A DNA stretch of 61,155 nucleotides from Pleurotus ostreatus/Saccharomyces cerevisiae fusant (taxonomy: Eukaryota > Opisthokonta): positions 1 to 61,155 of the forward strand of contig JAMQCK010000114.1 of the NCBI GenBank assembly GCA_024196135.1. Reading direction: 5' to 3'. Below the pieces are notes generated by a model. It saw nothing but the letters and a program-made list of their open reading frames with translations, had not been told where the DNA came from and searched no databases. The position numbers and the translations under genes are program-made. This document shows, piece by piece, positions 12,531-24,420 of the stretch; position 1 is the stretch's first letter; each line of letters begins with the position of its first letter.

Positions 12531-15500
12531 CTATGGCGTTGTAGTACTCCTGTCCAGGAGTGCTTGCAACTTGTTCAGCGTTGCAGTCAGCGCAATGATC
12601 CCTCCTCCAGTCAGCCGTGGCACGGCGGGCTCTTCACCGTCTGTCCTGTGCACCTCCTCCCCTTCATCCTCGGGCGCAGAGCTGCTCTGGATAAGCGCTC
12701 GTGCGTCGTCGATGACTTTCTTCAGGTTCCCTCGCCGGAGGTAGAAATCTCGGATGGCGGGGATGATGTCTTCTAGTGACAGTTCGAAGGCGCGCAGGAC
12801 GAAGCCGCGAGATAGGACGTAGGCCTTCTCGGAGTATAGTCGACTGTAGAGCGTGGTCTGCATGAGCAAAGCCCTGAGACGGATGTCGTATCGCCCTTAC
12901 CTGTTGACCTTCCCCTCCTCCGTCCCTCTCAACTTCTCATACGCAGGTTCACAGAACCACGGCTCCTTCACGAGAACCAAGCCCTGTATCGACACCAGCA
13001 CCTGCAGCAACGAGCTCGACCTCGGCGTCCAGCTCTCGCTCTTATCGCCCTGCCACGTCCCCAGAATACTCAAGCAGATCTTGCCCTCCTCGTACAGATT
13101 CGGATTAACGCGCCCGTTCGACCGCGTCCACGAGTGGAAGTGCGCGCGGGGCGGTTTCTGCGGGAACTCGGCGTCGAGGACCCAGTCGACGACGAAGGGG
13201 CAGTCTGCGTAGGGCGTGTTGTCTGGGCCGATGATCAGGCTGCGCAGAAGATCGGAGCGATCTTCGTACGTTCTTACGATGATTGTGTCTGGGGTGGCGG
13301 GTGGTCAGTACTAAGAACGTGAGGGGGCGGGACAAGGGCATACCGGGGAGGTTGGCTTGTAGCGCCCGGTATTCCCGATTCAATCGCGAGAAGAATGCCT
13401 TCGAGCGAGGCTCGACGGCACTGTCGTAGAACGCGTGGTCGTGTGGGGCTTCGGGTAGTATCTCGAATCGTGTCCATGCGTCTGGCTCACTGGATGGGCC
13501 AGCAGTCGGCGAAGCGTCGTCTGACAAAACGGGATCCTTGTCCTTGGGTATTGGCAAAGACTGCGCCGTCTCGTCGACTACCGTTGAAGACATATCCTCC
13601 TCTGCGACATCCGAGGCCGCTGACCCCATCTCCGCGTCCACGCCGTCTTGCTCCGCCTCGGCGTCGTCCATGGCACCATTAGGCTGGTCTTGGTCGTCGT
13701 ACCATTCCCAGTCGCCATTGGGCACGCCCTCTGTATCGGGTATGTCCTCCCACACATCCTCCATATCCTCGTCGGAACCGCCCATCTCAGAGCCGTTATT
13801 CCACATGTCCTCCTGCAGCTGCGTTACACCATCTTGTAGTTTGTTCAGCTGCTTAAGATTGAAGGTGTCCTTCTTCGTGTTGGGGTATGTAACCTCTACG
13901 GTTCCGTCCAGGTTCAACTACAAATGCGTTAGCTTCAGCGACAAGGATTCAAAGACAGTCACTTACGGCAGTGACCTCTCCAATCCAGTTCAACGAATTG
14001 TCATCAGGCCTTGGCAATCGAACGTTACCGAGACGGCTGTCGTGCCCACTCGTGACTTCAGCGCCGAGCTCCGTAAGTTCTTTCCTCCAGCCCATAGGCT
14101 CGCCTTCGGTAAGGGGCACTTCTCGTACCCAGGGCTCGACCTCGCCGAGGACGGGTACGCGGGAGTCCGTGAAGCCGTTGTCGTCGCAAATGAATACGAA
14201 GTCGCCGAGCTGTACGCCTAACTCAGACGTAATCTCGCCGGTGGTTCCGCCGTGAGGGTCTATGTCGAGCAAGGGTACCAGCTCGATCTTCTGGGTATCA
14301 AGGAAGAGCACTTTCGCAATGCGCTCCTTTGCGTCGACGGACTGCACAACCGCGACGCGCTTGTTGCCATCTTCTCCCTTATAGAGGACGTGGTTTCCAG
14401 GCCTATGATATCGTCAGCAAAGGCTATCGAAAATTGTAGGCAAAACGTACCAACAATCCAAATCGTCGGGGTTCAAATATGGTATGACGTCGGTAGCTTT
14501 CCGTTGATCTCTAGTGCCGTCTTGCCACAGCAAGTCGATTATCGTCTCGCTCTCGATGATCTTGAAGGCAGAGCAGACAAAGATCCCTCCCGGATCCTGG
14601 TCGCGTCCATGCCTCGTGTGTGGCCGCGCGCTGTCAAACTTGCGGAAGAAGACGCGCTCGCCGACGTGCAGCTGCCTCTCCGCCACCCCGCGGATGACGG
14701 TGAGTTTCGCGACGTCCTCGCCGTACCAGAACTTCTTTGGCCGCTCGCGTTTCTCGGCTTCGCGGGGGTCCAGCTGAGGATTAGGGTGCGTTAGCCTGCG
14801 ATCGTCTGCCATAATCGCGAAGACGGACTTTCTGGCTGATGCCGAACCAGGCGATGGCGTAAACCGTGTGCCGGACGGCGACAACGGTGTCGCCTTCTGA
14901 TGGTCGGTTCTGGCCCATGATGTAGCTCAGGATACCAGAAAGGTTGCCCTGGGGAGGGGGGAGGATGTGCTGGGGCACGTTCAATCATATGGCGACTTCT
15001 GGAAGGGGATGTACGCACTCGGCCCTTATCCCCCACTACCAGGCGCGTGCTGAGCTCGGGAACGCGTATGAGGTGCCCCGCAGCCTCTACCAAGGTCTCA
15101 TCGAACGTCTGAATCTTCATGAGCGTCGTAACGCGCATAAGCAGCACCCTTCATTACCTCAAGTACCTATAATTATATTGAGCGGACGAGGGAATGAAAG
15201 AGATCGGAGTTCGCACCTGCCCCACCCAATCGTTGTACACCAGGTATTCCCCCACATCCGCCGGCCGCGGGGCGAACTCGTCCAGTGTGTGCCACCCCGG
15301 GAGCTCCTCCCCGCTGACCGCATGCGCGACGCGGATGCGCATGTTCACGTTGGTGACCACGGCCGACGCCACGTCGTTGATGCTCGCCTTGCAGAACTCC
15401 CCGAGCTGGAAGAGGCGGTCGGAGAGGACGAAGTCGGTCTCGGGGAGGATCTCGTGCTCGCCGGTGCTCAGCCAGGTCACGCCGACCTCGCCGCGCTTCA

Positions 15501-15762
15501 GTGGCCGGAGGATGGGGTCAAGGCTCCCGGGGTCCGGCGCGTTCTCCTCGGAATCGTGCCAGCATCGCTGGGGTGGGTAATTAGTGGCGAAGACGGGAAG
15601 AGAGCGCAGGGGACGCACCGAAACGAGGGCAACCGCCGCAGGGTTCACCTTCGAATAGACGATATCCTGCGAATATAACTGCAGGTGGCTGATTAGACAG
15701 GGCCTGATGCGCCCAGCCAGCGCCCTTGCCTTGATATTCGACGTTCCCTTCGACTCGGACAT
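12531..15762 (-). CDS. UBE2O: UBE2O-type hybrid E2/E3 ubiquitin-conjugating enzyme
   Basis: A large E2 that can act as E2 and E3 together; animal UBE2O removes unassembled ribosomal and other orphan proteins. Nine exons on the minus strand (15762-15619, 15567-15217, 15114-15019, 14948-14829, 14773-14451, 14402-13967, 13917-13344, 13288-12901, 12843-12531) sum to 914 aa with every phase consistent. The N-terminal ~500 residues are SH3-like beta modules such as [22 protein letters not shown] and [14 protein letters not shown] coiled-coil and acidic stretch follows, then the UBC fold with [19 protein letters not shown]. The catalytic Cys is near residue 753, and the Asn a few residues before it is kept. 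A helical tail ends the protein. It converges with MCM3, with 228 bp between the stops. The acceptor of the 102-nt second intron is the least certain junction. Confidence 0.88.
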
Positions 15763-16093
15763 GCGGCAGACACTCGTGGGGGGTGGGGGGAAGAGCAGAG
15801 CAAGGTACGCAGGCAGGTCGTAGTAGGGTGCCGCTAACGTTAATGGTTGGCTTCAAGGACAAGTAATCAATGGAATCCCGACCCGATCAAACAAACGCGT
15901 GCGCGGCGCGTGTGGGCCCATGTGCGGCACTCTGGCCATAAATGAAAGGTCTAGAAGGATGGGCTGGGTAGTCAATACGCCACAGTAGGGAATAGGGAAG
16001 TGAAGATGAAGTGCGAGGCGGATAGATGCTACGAGGCAGCAAGCTCTCAAACACTTCTATTGCACTCCGGATGCCGACATACAATCTCCGTAT
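15763..16093. other. Intergenic: UBE2O promoter and transporter 3' end
   Basis: About 330 bp between the UBE2O start and the stop of the upstream minus-strand transporter. No gene, repeat or obvious TATA box seen. Confidence 0.5.
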
Positions 16094-18075
16094 CTAGACC
16101 GCTGAAGGCTGCTCCGATTTTTCCTGGCTCTGCGCCGCCTTCTTCTCTCTCCGACGGAGTAATAGGAGCATACTGATGTAGAAGCCACTCCCGATAATCG
16201 CCATCAACTACCGATTGTCAGCACGAATTTATACCGCTCGAACAAAGCCCACTCACCCCAGCAAACACAGACGGTCGCCACCAATGGTATTCCTTGGTGA
16301 GCAGAGCACCCTCTATTGGGGACCCGCATAGGCCGCCAAAGCCTGTGAATGTGCCCGCTCAGTGACTGCAGGCAATTTAGTGTATGTCATCCACCTGCGA
16401 GAGTGAACCCAACACCCATTCGTATGCCGATTTCTGATCTATCGCTCGCCAGAGAAGCCATCATCGGTGCCACCAAAGCGATGTCTACAAGAATAGTAAG
16501 CTTTCGAGTTCAGGGAAAATGTAGAACGGTGCTCGCATATCCCAGAAAACAGGCCAAAGGTTGCGCCAATAGACATCACGCCTGCTAGATTGTGGGCGGC
16601 GGTCATGCAGAACATGATTATTGCGCAGCATCCAGAGGAGGCAACGATGAGATTCCAGAGGCCCAGAGGTGCGATCAGGAAGCCGGAGGAAAAACGTCCG
16701 ACGAAAGAGCAGACGTTCATGACGACAAGCTGTAGAGGAGTTTAGGACAAGCAATTGCCGTCGGGATCTAACTTACCACATAGAATGCGACCTTCTTTGG
16801 GATCCCATGCTGAGTCGCATCCAGCTGTAGGTAGAACAGCGGATAGTACATCCCCACAATAAACATCGAGCACCTGCCGCCGCATCAGCAAAACATTCCG
16901 CGTGCCACAAATCCCCCACTCACCCGACCGCCGCACACACGTACGGCACATCCCTCGCAAACCTTCTCACCGCCTTCAGCAAGTTGGGCCTCGTCTTCGG
17001 TGGCGGCAACCTTGTGCGCATCAGCCCCACGGCGCACAGCAACAGGGCCGAGACAAGCCCCGCATGCGCTCGGGTGGCACGCGCGAAGCCCATCTTGTCG
17101 AGCGTGTTGTTGAGCATGATGGTGTGGATTATGGCGCCGAGAGACGAGCCGGAGGCGGCGATGGACATCGCGAGGCTCTGCCGACGGCGGAAGTAATGTG
17201 AGAGCGCGGCCATGGAGGGCACGTAGAGCATGCCTACGCCGAGGCCGACGGCGACGCCTTGGGCGAGGAAGATCTGGGCGGTGGGGTGAGGTCAGGATTG
17301 AGGGGCGAGGGAGGCTGTGAAGCGGTTACGCACCTGGTAGAACTGGCCTTCCTTCGCCAGGGAGAGCATAAAGAGCGCAAACGATATGAGGAAGAAACCG
17401 CCCCATAATTGATAGCGGCTGAAGGTAGAACAAAGGTTCAACCACGATATAGGAGAAGTTTGAGGACTTCCACTCACAAATAGCCATGGTCATAAATACG
17501 ACCTGCAGGCAAGCCGCAAGCCATGACCAGGAAGGAAGCGACGCTGCCTATCCAGCTGACATCCGTGTCGTAAGCGACGGGTATGCGCTACGCGAGCGCC
17601 GTCGGACATACGATATGGCAGAGGTAGAAACGTTCGGCAGATAGACGCGAACGTAATAGTCTGGAGGGAACGGAGAACAGTCGGTAAGCGTCTGTGCAGC
17701 TTCGAAGTCCGAGGAAAGACAGCTCACCTTGGAAGACCCCGAAGGACATGGTGTATCTACCAATTCAGCACGCTCCTTAGCGCTGCATACAGAGGATCCG
17801 TACGGCCTAAACGCACCCGAAGCCACACACTTGAACCAAGAACCTGTGCGTGAGTTCAGCCGCGCTCGCAGACAGAGAAGGAATAAGAGAAACACGTACG
17901 CGCCCAGCACGGTCAGCCACGCCTCTAAGCCACCCTCTGGAAATTCTTCCTCTGCATTCTGTGCGTGTATCGTCTCGTCCGACTGTACTGAGGGCGTCGC
18001 GCCAGCCGTGGACTGCAGCTGCACCTCAGAGTCCTTGACGGAGAACGTCTTCTCAGGATCGTCCATACTCGTCAT
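16094..18075 (-). CDS. MFS monocarboxylate transporter-like protein (MCT/SLC16 type)
   Basis: A 12-TM major facilitator of the fungal MCT-like group, expected in the plasma membrane. The cytosolic start has an acidic tail followed by EEEFPEGGLEAWLTVLGA, the recurrent EGG..W..V..A motif at TM1 of this group. GFGYTMSFGVFQDYYVR and later TM segments such as FLVMACGLPAGRIYDHGYF follow after splicing. The first exons are short, one coding only about nine residues, and there are roughly ten in all. The C-terminus is basic and ends EKSEQPSAV. Fungal members often do not carry lactate despite the name, and one yeast relative carries riboflavin, so the substrate is open. A second in-frame ATG three codons downstream (18066) is an equally good start. 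Confidence 0.82.
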
Positions 18076-18982
18076 GACGGGCTCTGGGTAATGGCCGTTT
18101 CGTGTCGGAGGGCACCTGCAGGTTTATATACCCTCTGGCTTCGTGCGCTGTTCACGCGCTCCTCGCGGCCGCCGCCTGTCTGCAGTGCACGCCGACCTAT
18201 TGTGGGCCGCGACGCAGTAGCTAAGAAAGCAGCTCTCGAGCGTTCGCCCCGTCGACGCAGATATGAAGCCTGCTGCCTGCTTGCTGCTTAAGTATGTGGG
18301 TCCTTCTTCGACGCCCTGGCCCCGGGCATCCGAGGTAGGCAAAAGTGCAGCGGTATGTGGTAAGTGCGCTCCCCGCGGCCGGCTGAATGGGCGTGGTACT
18401 TATCGTGGCGAGGTCCGGGTTCACGGTGATAAGGGCGCGAAAGTCAAACATACCGGTGGGAGGATATGGTCATTGGGAGCACGTGTCATGGACGGAGGGG
18501 AGAGAACAATGGGGGCGGCCTACTGACCTTCGCCGAGGTGAAGGATGGCGTCAATTCCGGGCAAGACATGAATGGGCAGCGGCTGCCGCGGTGAAGGTCG
18601 CGAAGACGTGAGAGACCTGCTGCCAGATGAGCCGAGCTACATAAGGAAGGCCTTGAGCGCATCCGGGCACTCATGAAAGCGTCTATCAAGGAGCGTCGGG
18701 GTCTACGCCCAGGTCAACAACACTTCGGCATTTTCCGATGTTTTAATTCCGTTGCAACAATGGTCCCTCTCCAAAGTTGAATCGGCTTACCCCCGTTGCC
18801 TGGGTTGAGTCGGGAGTTGCAAGCACGTACATGATCCCCCTCCTCCGCCTGCAACAAGCGCGAATCGTGGGGCGGCTGTGAATCAGAAATCATGCGCGAA
18901 TCGCGTGGCGCAGCAGCCAGACCCACGTGGCGCCGGTCAATGACTGCTAGATGATGACTGCAGCGACCCTAAGCATGAGCCG
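18076..18982. other. Intergenic: divergent promoters of the MCT-like and FAS1 genes
   Basis: About 900 bp between two divergently transcribed genes. Apart from the TATA box near the left edge I see no gene, repeat or convincing RNA. Confidence 0.5.
18123..18130 (-). promoter_or_regulatory. TATA box of the MCT-like transporter
   Basis: TATATAAA on the minus strand, about 47 bp upstream of the ATG at 18075. The spacing implies a very short 5' UTR. Confidence 0.5.
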
Positions 18983-21900
18983 ATGCGCTTCTCACTCTTA
19001 CCCCTCACCATCGTCGCGCTCGTTGCGCCGTTCATCGACGCGCAACAGGCGCCACTAAGTCCCCACACATCGGCGACGACCCTCGTCGACGCACTCAACG
19101 CTGATCCGGATTATACTTCCCTCCTCAAGCTCCTCCAGCGCGCGCGCCTCATCCCGACGCTCAACCGCCTCAATGGCAGCACACTCTTCGCACCGACGAA
19201 CGATGCCATCGAGAAGCACAGGCTATGGGATGCGTACCTGGACAACGGGGACGATCTGGTAGACAACGTCAGGGAGGAACTCCGCCAGCAGCTGTTTTAC
19301 CACCTCTTGAACTACTCGCTACCTGTGCCAGAGGAGGACCGGATACTTGTCATGAAGACCCTGCACTACCCTCACTCACCCACCGAACACCCCACGCCTC
19401 AACCACCCCCAAGTCCGCCCTGGATGCCTGTCCCTAACGGCACTCTCGGCCACGAGCCGCAGCGCCTGCGCCTCGCGGCCCACGGCGAAGAGGCGCTTGT
19501 CGGCGTTGATGCGTTTGGGAAGGGTGGTGCCTCAGTAGTCAAGGGCAGGGTCGACGCGGGGAACGGCATACTGCTCGGCATCGACGACGTCCTCGAGCCA
19601 CCGAAGCGCTTAGGTGCGTACTTCCCTCCGACCTGCTGACGGTCTACTGAAAGCCTATGCGTCTCAGCCGACGTCATTCCCACTAAGGACTCTATATCGT
19701 ACTGGAACAAGATAATGACACCCGAGATCACTGTGCTACTCAACAACACCGACGAGCTGACGGTCTTCCTGCCGCGCGACGATGCTTGGGATTCGCTGGA
19801 CAAGCTGGAGAGGCTATATCTGGAGAGCGAGTACGCGACAGATGACCTGCTGAGGTGCGTGGTTGTACGGCATCGCTGCTTCGGGCTAATGCTAACGGCG
19901 CTTACAGGATCCTGAACATGCACGCTGTAGTGCAGGATGGTGTGAAGTGGTCCGACTCGTTCGAGCCTGCGATAAATCGTGCGTTGTGCGCCTGCGCTAG
20001 TTGCTATGTGCTAATCGTGCCGCAGTCACCACCCTCGACGGATCCACGCTCGAAATCGTCGTCGCACCCGAGAAGACGATGGTTGGCTCCGCGCAGCTTG
20101 TCCACCCTGACATCTACGCCGCAAATGGTGTCGCCCACATCGTCGACGGCTTGCTCATCCCACCGAACTCCTTGCAAATCACACCAGAGAAGTACCTGCT
20201 CGCTCTCAACTGCAGCAAGTTTATCTCGCTTCTGCACTCCGTCAACCTCACGGGCCTGGTGAACGACACGGAAGCCAAGTACACCATCCTTGCACCGCAG
20301 GATGATATCATATCCATCCTGAAGGACGACGATGAGTTGCCTGAACCTGGTTCCGAAGAGTTGAAGAACATGCTCCGGTATCACTTCCTTCCCGGCCGCT
20401 GGACTCCGAAGAAGCTGAAGGACGGCATGCTTCTGGAGACTGCGCTCGAGGAGGAAGGTCTGGATGGTGGTCGCCAGGTTTTGAGCGTCGAAGTCAGCGA
20501 GGACGATATACAGGCCGACAAGCACCAAAGCATCCGATTCGGCGGTGCGAAGGTGCTCGGAGACTACAGTGCGTACTAAACTCATCTTTGTGCGTCCGGA
20601 AGTCACTAACAGCTTCGCAGTCGAAGTCAACAACACCCTCATCTACTTCGTCTCCCGCCCCGTCACCCCTCCCGCAGACGCACTCTCAGCCGCCCTCCCT
20701 TCGCTCGACCTCAGCAGCTTCCTCGCCGCCGTCTTCTCCACCAACCTCGCCGACGTCCTCAAGGCCACACCGCGCACCACCATCCTCATGCCGCACAACG
20801 CCGCCTTCAAGCGTCTAGGTGCCCTGGTCTCCGCGCACCTTCTCTCCCAGGGGGCAGCGTCGAAGGCCGACCTCGAGCAGATTGTACTGCACCATACGCT
20901 GGATAGCGTGCGGTACGCGGGGGATCTGGAGAAGGGCGCGCAGCACACCTACTCGACGCTGCAGGGGTCGGATGTGGATTTGGTAAGGGGGGAGAATGGG
21001 AGTTTGAGCGTGAGACCGAGCGGAGGATGGCCTGGTATGCGGGCGACGGTGTACCCGAAGGATACGCTGACGAAGACGGGTGTTGTGCATGAGCTGAGTG
21101 AGTCGAGAGTTTTCTGCAAGGTCATGAGGGTGACGGTAGCTGACGTAAACTTATGCAGGCGACCTGCTGTTCCCGCGGTCGGTGCACTTGACGCTACCCA
21201 AGCTCATCAAGGCGGCGCAGGGGAGTACGATGACCACGCTGATCAGCAAAGCTGGCATGGACTGGGTGCTCAACGGGACTGCGCCACCAGAGGGTAGCCC
21301 TTGGGCGGATAGGGTGAGTGCTCGAGATCGCTGCAACAGTGGGGTATTAAAAAAGGTGTACAGGTTCCCGAGGGTGCAACCTGGACAATCCTGTGTCCGA
21401 CCGACGACGCCTTCAAGTCGGTGAACCTCACCGAACGGTATGCGAATATCGAAGACCTCCAGAAGACCGTCGAACAGCACCTCATCTGGATACCTACCTC
21501 CAAGCTTGATGGTCTGTGTTTCCCTCGCCATTCAATTTTTCCAATACTGACTCGCCCTTAGCCGACGCCCCACCCATTGAGAACCGCCCGATCTCGCTTG
21601 ACGACGACCCCGAATACCCCACCCTTCGCGGCCGCGACTCTGACTTCGAGGAAGGTGGAATCACGTTCAAGAAGCAGGGCGACGACGACGAGGGCACGGG
21701 GTACGACGTCGGTATCCTGGGCGCAAGAGCATGTCAGGGGACGGACTCTGCGCGCGTTCTGGCGTGGGGAAGGACGACGGGCGGGCTGGGAGGCGGTGTG
21801 ATTCAGATTAACCGCCTGCTTGAGCCGTGTGAGGTTCCGTGGCTGCTGAAGTACGGTCCGCCGGTGTTTGTGGGCGTGCTGGGTGTGGTGAGTGGCTGGT

Positions 21901-22049
21901 GCTATCCTTCAGCTCGTTTGACTGATGAGCTCGTATAGGCTGCGATCTGCGCCTTCTTCTTGGGTGTCCGCTGGATTTGGCAACGCGACGTAACTGAGGC
22001 AACGTATGAGCCTGTTGGCGGCTTCGACAGGTCGGACGAAGAAGCATAG
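18983..22049 (+). CDS. Multi-fasciclin (FAS1) single-pass membrane protein
   Basis: A secretory-pathway or vacuolar membrane glycoprotein. The signal peptide MRFSLLPLTIVALVAPFIDA is at residues 1-20. A series of FAS1 repeats follows, with recognisable H1-type blocks (GSTLFAPTNDAI, LTVFLPRDDAWDSL, KYTILAPQDDII, TTILMPHNAAFKRL, TWTILCPTDDAFKS) and H2-type YH/HH blocks (YHLLNYSLP, YHFLPGRW, LHHTLDSVRY). A C-terminal membrane span lies before WIWQRDV and a short acidic tail. Several small introns interrupt the gene; the full protein is roughly 870 aa. The five-domain plus TM layout matches fission-yeast Fsc1, a vacuolar protein needed for autophagosome-vacuole fusion, and budding-yeast YLR001C. 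Orthology is inferred from architecture only. FAS1 proteins can also be cell-surface adhesins, but those usually end in a GPI signal, not a TM with a cytosolic tail. Confidence 0.82.
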
Positions 22050-22487
22050 ACAATGAACATGTATACTTTCTCTCCTGAGTTCTCTACTTCTCGGTCTGAA
22101 TCACCCATATCCTACGTACACTTTACATATCCTCGCACCATCCTTTGATTATTTTCTGGCAGACAACTGACCTTGTAGCAATATAATATAACCGTGATTT
22201 ATGTATATGCATAGTACAAGTGATGATGAACGTCGAAGGTGGGACTGCTGCACGTTGGACGGCGCCGCGCGCGACGACAAGCGGACGGGCGCGCGCCGTG
22301 CGGAGAAAATGCGGGGAACCGCCGGCAAACACCGCGGGGTGCCACGTGTGGTCGGCGTCATGGGCATGTGATTCCCCTCCGTTATAGCCGCCATCAAGGA
22401 CATGTCGCCTCTGCAAATCAGCCATCCGGCTTTCGTTCTCCCTCCCAACCCCCATCGACCTCGCGATACTCCCGAGCGACAGACGAG
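22050..22487. other. Intergenic: FAS1 gene terminator and carrier promoter
   Basis: About 440 bp, AT-rich near the FAS1 stop and strongly GC-rich near 22250-22320. No gene or repeat seen. Confidence 0.5.
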
Positions 22488-23881
22488 ATGGTATGTCACG
22501 TATTGTTATGCTCGGACTGTGCTGACAATGTGAACAGAGCACCGAGACGGCGAAGCGAGCGACTGCTGAGCAGATCAAGGCGTTCATTGCCGGTGGGGTT
22601 GGCGGCGTGTGCGCGGTGCTTGTCGGTACGTGGATGGACCTCAGGCTGTCCGGCATAGGCTAACTCGCGCACGGGACAGGTCACCCCTTCGATCTCACGA
22701 AGACGCGGCTGCAGACTGCGCCGGAGGGGACATACAAGGGCGCGGTTGACGTCGTCCGCAAGACGCTCGCGAAGGATGGTGTGACTGGGTGCGCTGCGAG
22801 AAAGGGTGTTGCTACTCCTCACCTCATCTCTGACGCGTCTATGACTGCAGATTGTATCGTGGTGTTGTTCCCCCACTCCTTGGTGTCACCCCGATCTTTG
22901 CGGTGTCCTTCTGGGTACGCGAATTGCGTCTCCTACGGGGGGTACAAGCCCACTGACACGTCCGTTCACAGGCATACGATGCCTCCAAGAAGGTCGTATA
23001 TGCCCTGACGCCGAACCGCAAATCCGAATCCCTATCGACTGCCGAACTCGCCACCGCCGGCTTCCTCTCCGCGATCCCCACCACCCTGATCACCGCGCCC
23101 GTTGAGCGCGCGAAGGTGCTGCTCCAGGTGCAGGGGCAAGGTGGCGCGGAGCAGAAGTACAAGGGCGTCTTTGACGTGATCGGTCAGCTATACAAGGAAG
23201 GCGGTCTGAAGAGCATCTTCCGCGGTTCAGCAGCGACCATCGCGCGCGACGGGCCTGGCAGCGCAGCGTGAGTGTCCTTGTATTCCATTCCGCTTCATCC
23301 CCTCGCAGCACTGCACTGCGTGCGCGCCGCTCAGTCCGGAATACCGACGGCGCCCCGCGAGGTCACGCGCGCACGATCAAGACCTCTTGGCTGACATCTC
23401 CCAGGTACTTCGCCGCCTACGAGGTGACCAAGAAGGCACTAACACCCGCCGGTCACACCCCCGCTGAGCTGCACCTCGGCTCCATCATCACCGCGGGCGG
23501 TATGGCTGGTGTGGCGATGTGGGCAATCGCGATCCCGCCAGACGTGCGTTGACCTCTGGCTTGGGCTGCATTGAGCGGATTTGGTGTTAACGCCGCTGTT
23601 ATAGGTTTTGAAGTCGCGTATACAGTCCGCGCCGACGGGGACGTATAGCGGTATTTTGGACTGCGCGCGCAAGACGATAGCGCAGGATGGTGTGGCAGCG
23701 CTTTGGAAGGGCTTTGGGCCGGCGATGGCGAGGGTGCGTGCGGCGACTACTCTACGATGGCCTCCTGAATGTGGTCGATGCAGCAGCTGACTGACACGAA
23801 TCTGTACAGGCCTTCCCCGCCAACGCGGCAACCTTCCTTGGTGTTGAGTACTCCAGGCAACTCCTGGACAAGCTCTTCTAG
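22488..23881 (+). CDS. CRC1: Mitochondrial carnitine/acylcarnitine carrier
   Basis: Inner-membrane carrier of the SLC25 family that exchanges acylcarnitine for carnitine and so links peroxisomal or cytosolic acyl groups to mitochondrial metabolism. Three carrier repeats are visible, each with the PxD/ExxK/R signature: HPFDLTKTRLQ, APVERAKVLLQVQ and IPPDVLKSRIQ. The second signature and the start FIAGGVGGVCAVLVGHP are typical of the CRC1/SLC25A20 branch. The protein is about 305 aa in eight exons. The first exon carries only the start codon: ATG at 22488-22490 is followed at once by GTATGT, and translation continues at 22538 with STETAKRA. The amphipathic termini of carriers need no presequence. 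Substrate is assigned by motif recall; an ornithine-type carrier is the main alternative. Confidence 0.8.
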
Positions 23882-24420
23882 GTGGAGGATGACTTATACT
23901 GATGAGGGAGAAGTGCTTGGATTTGTAGCAATGTCAGGAATATTCCACAGCAACAAATTATACCTCAAGCATACAGGCAAACACCTTGAATATCGTGCCG
24001 ATACTGCTTGAAAGGCAGCGTACCCCAACCCATCTACTCACGACCGAAGTTGAGTCTTCTCTCAGAGGTTTCACACTGCTCACGCCCATAGACCGTTCAA
24101 AAGTGACTTGATCACCCTATCGAATAGTACATACAGTCGAACCCCTCATAACGCATACCCACTGGATCGCTTCCGAGGCTCGACTTCCCGGACCCTCCGC
24201 TCTGAAAAGTACATACATCGAGAGGTTCGCATCCCAAGAATTATAACCGAAAGATATTCCAGCCCCGGTGCGCCTCCATCGAGCCTCGGAGGCGCTCCGG
24301 TGGGTATGCGTTATGAGGGGTTCGACTGTATGCCAGCCAAAGTACAAGTTATCTGCTCATGCAGACGCTGTGCTCGCCGCCGTGGCAGCTGTGGGCGCTG
24401 CAGACTACAACAAACACCAG
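23882..24420. other. Intergenic with a MITE
   Basis: Lies between the convergent ends of the carrier (+) and the secreted Gly/Leu protein (-). The main content is the 195-bp inverted-repeat element at 24134-24328. The rest shows nothing recognisable. Confidence 0.6.
24134..24328. mobile_element. MITE with ~50-bp terminal inverted repeats and TA target duplication (pogo/mariner type)
   Basis: The ends are near-perfect inverted copies: 24134-24183 matches the reverse complement of 24279-24328 with about four mismatches. The termini read CAGTCGAACCCCTCATAA on the left and the complement on the right. Each end is flanked by TA (24132-24133 and 24329-24330), the target duplication of Tc1/mariner/pogo transposases. 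The ~95-bp interior has no coding capacity, so the element would need a transposase from elsewhere. It sits in a convergent 3' intergenic gap and breaks no gene. Confidence 0.8.
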
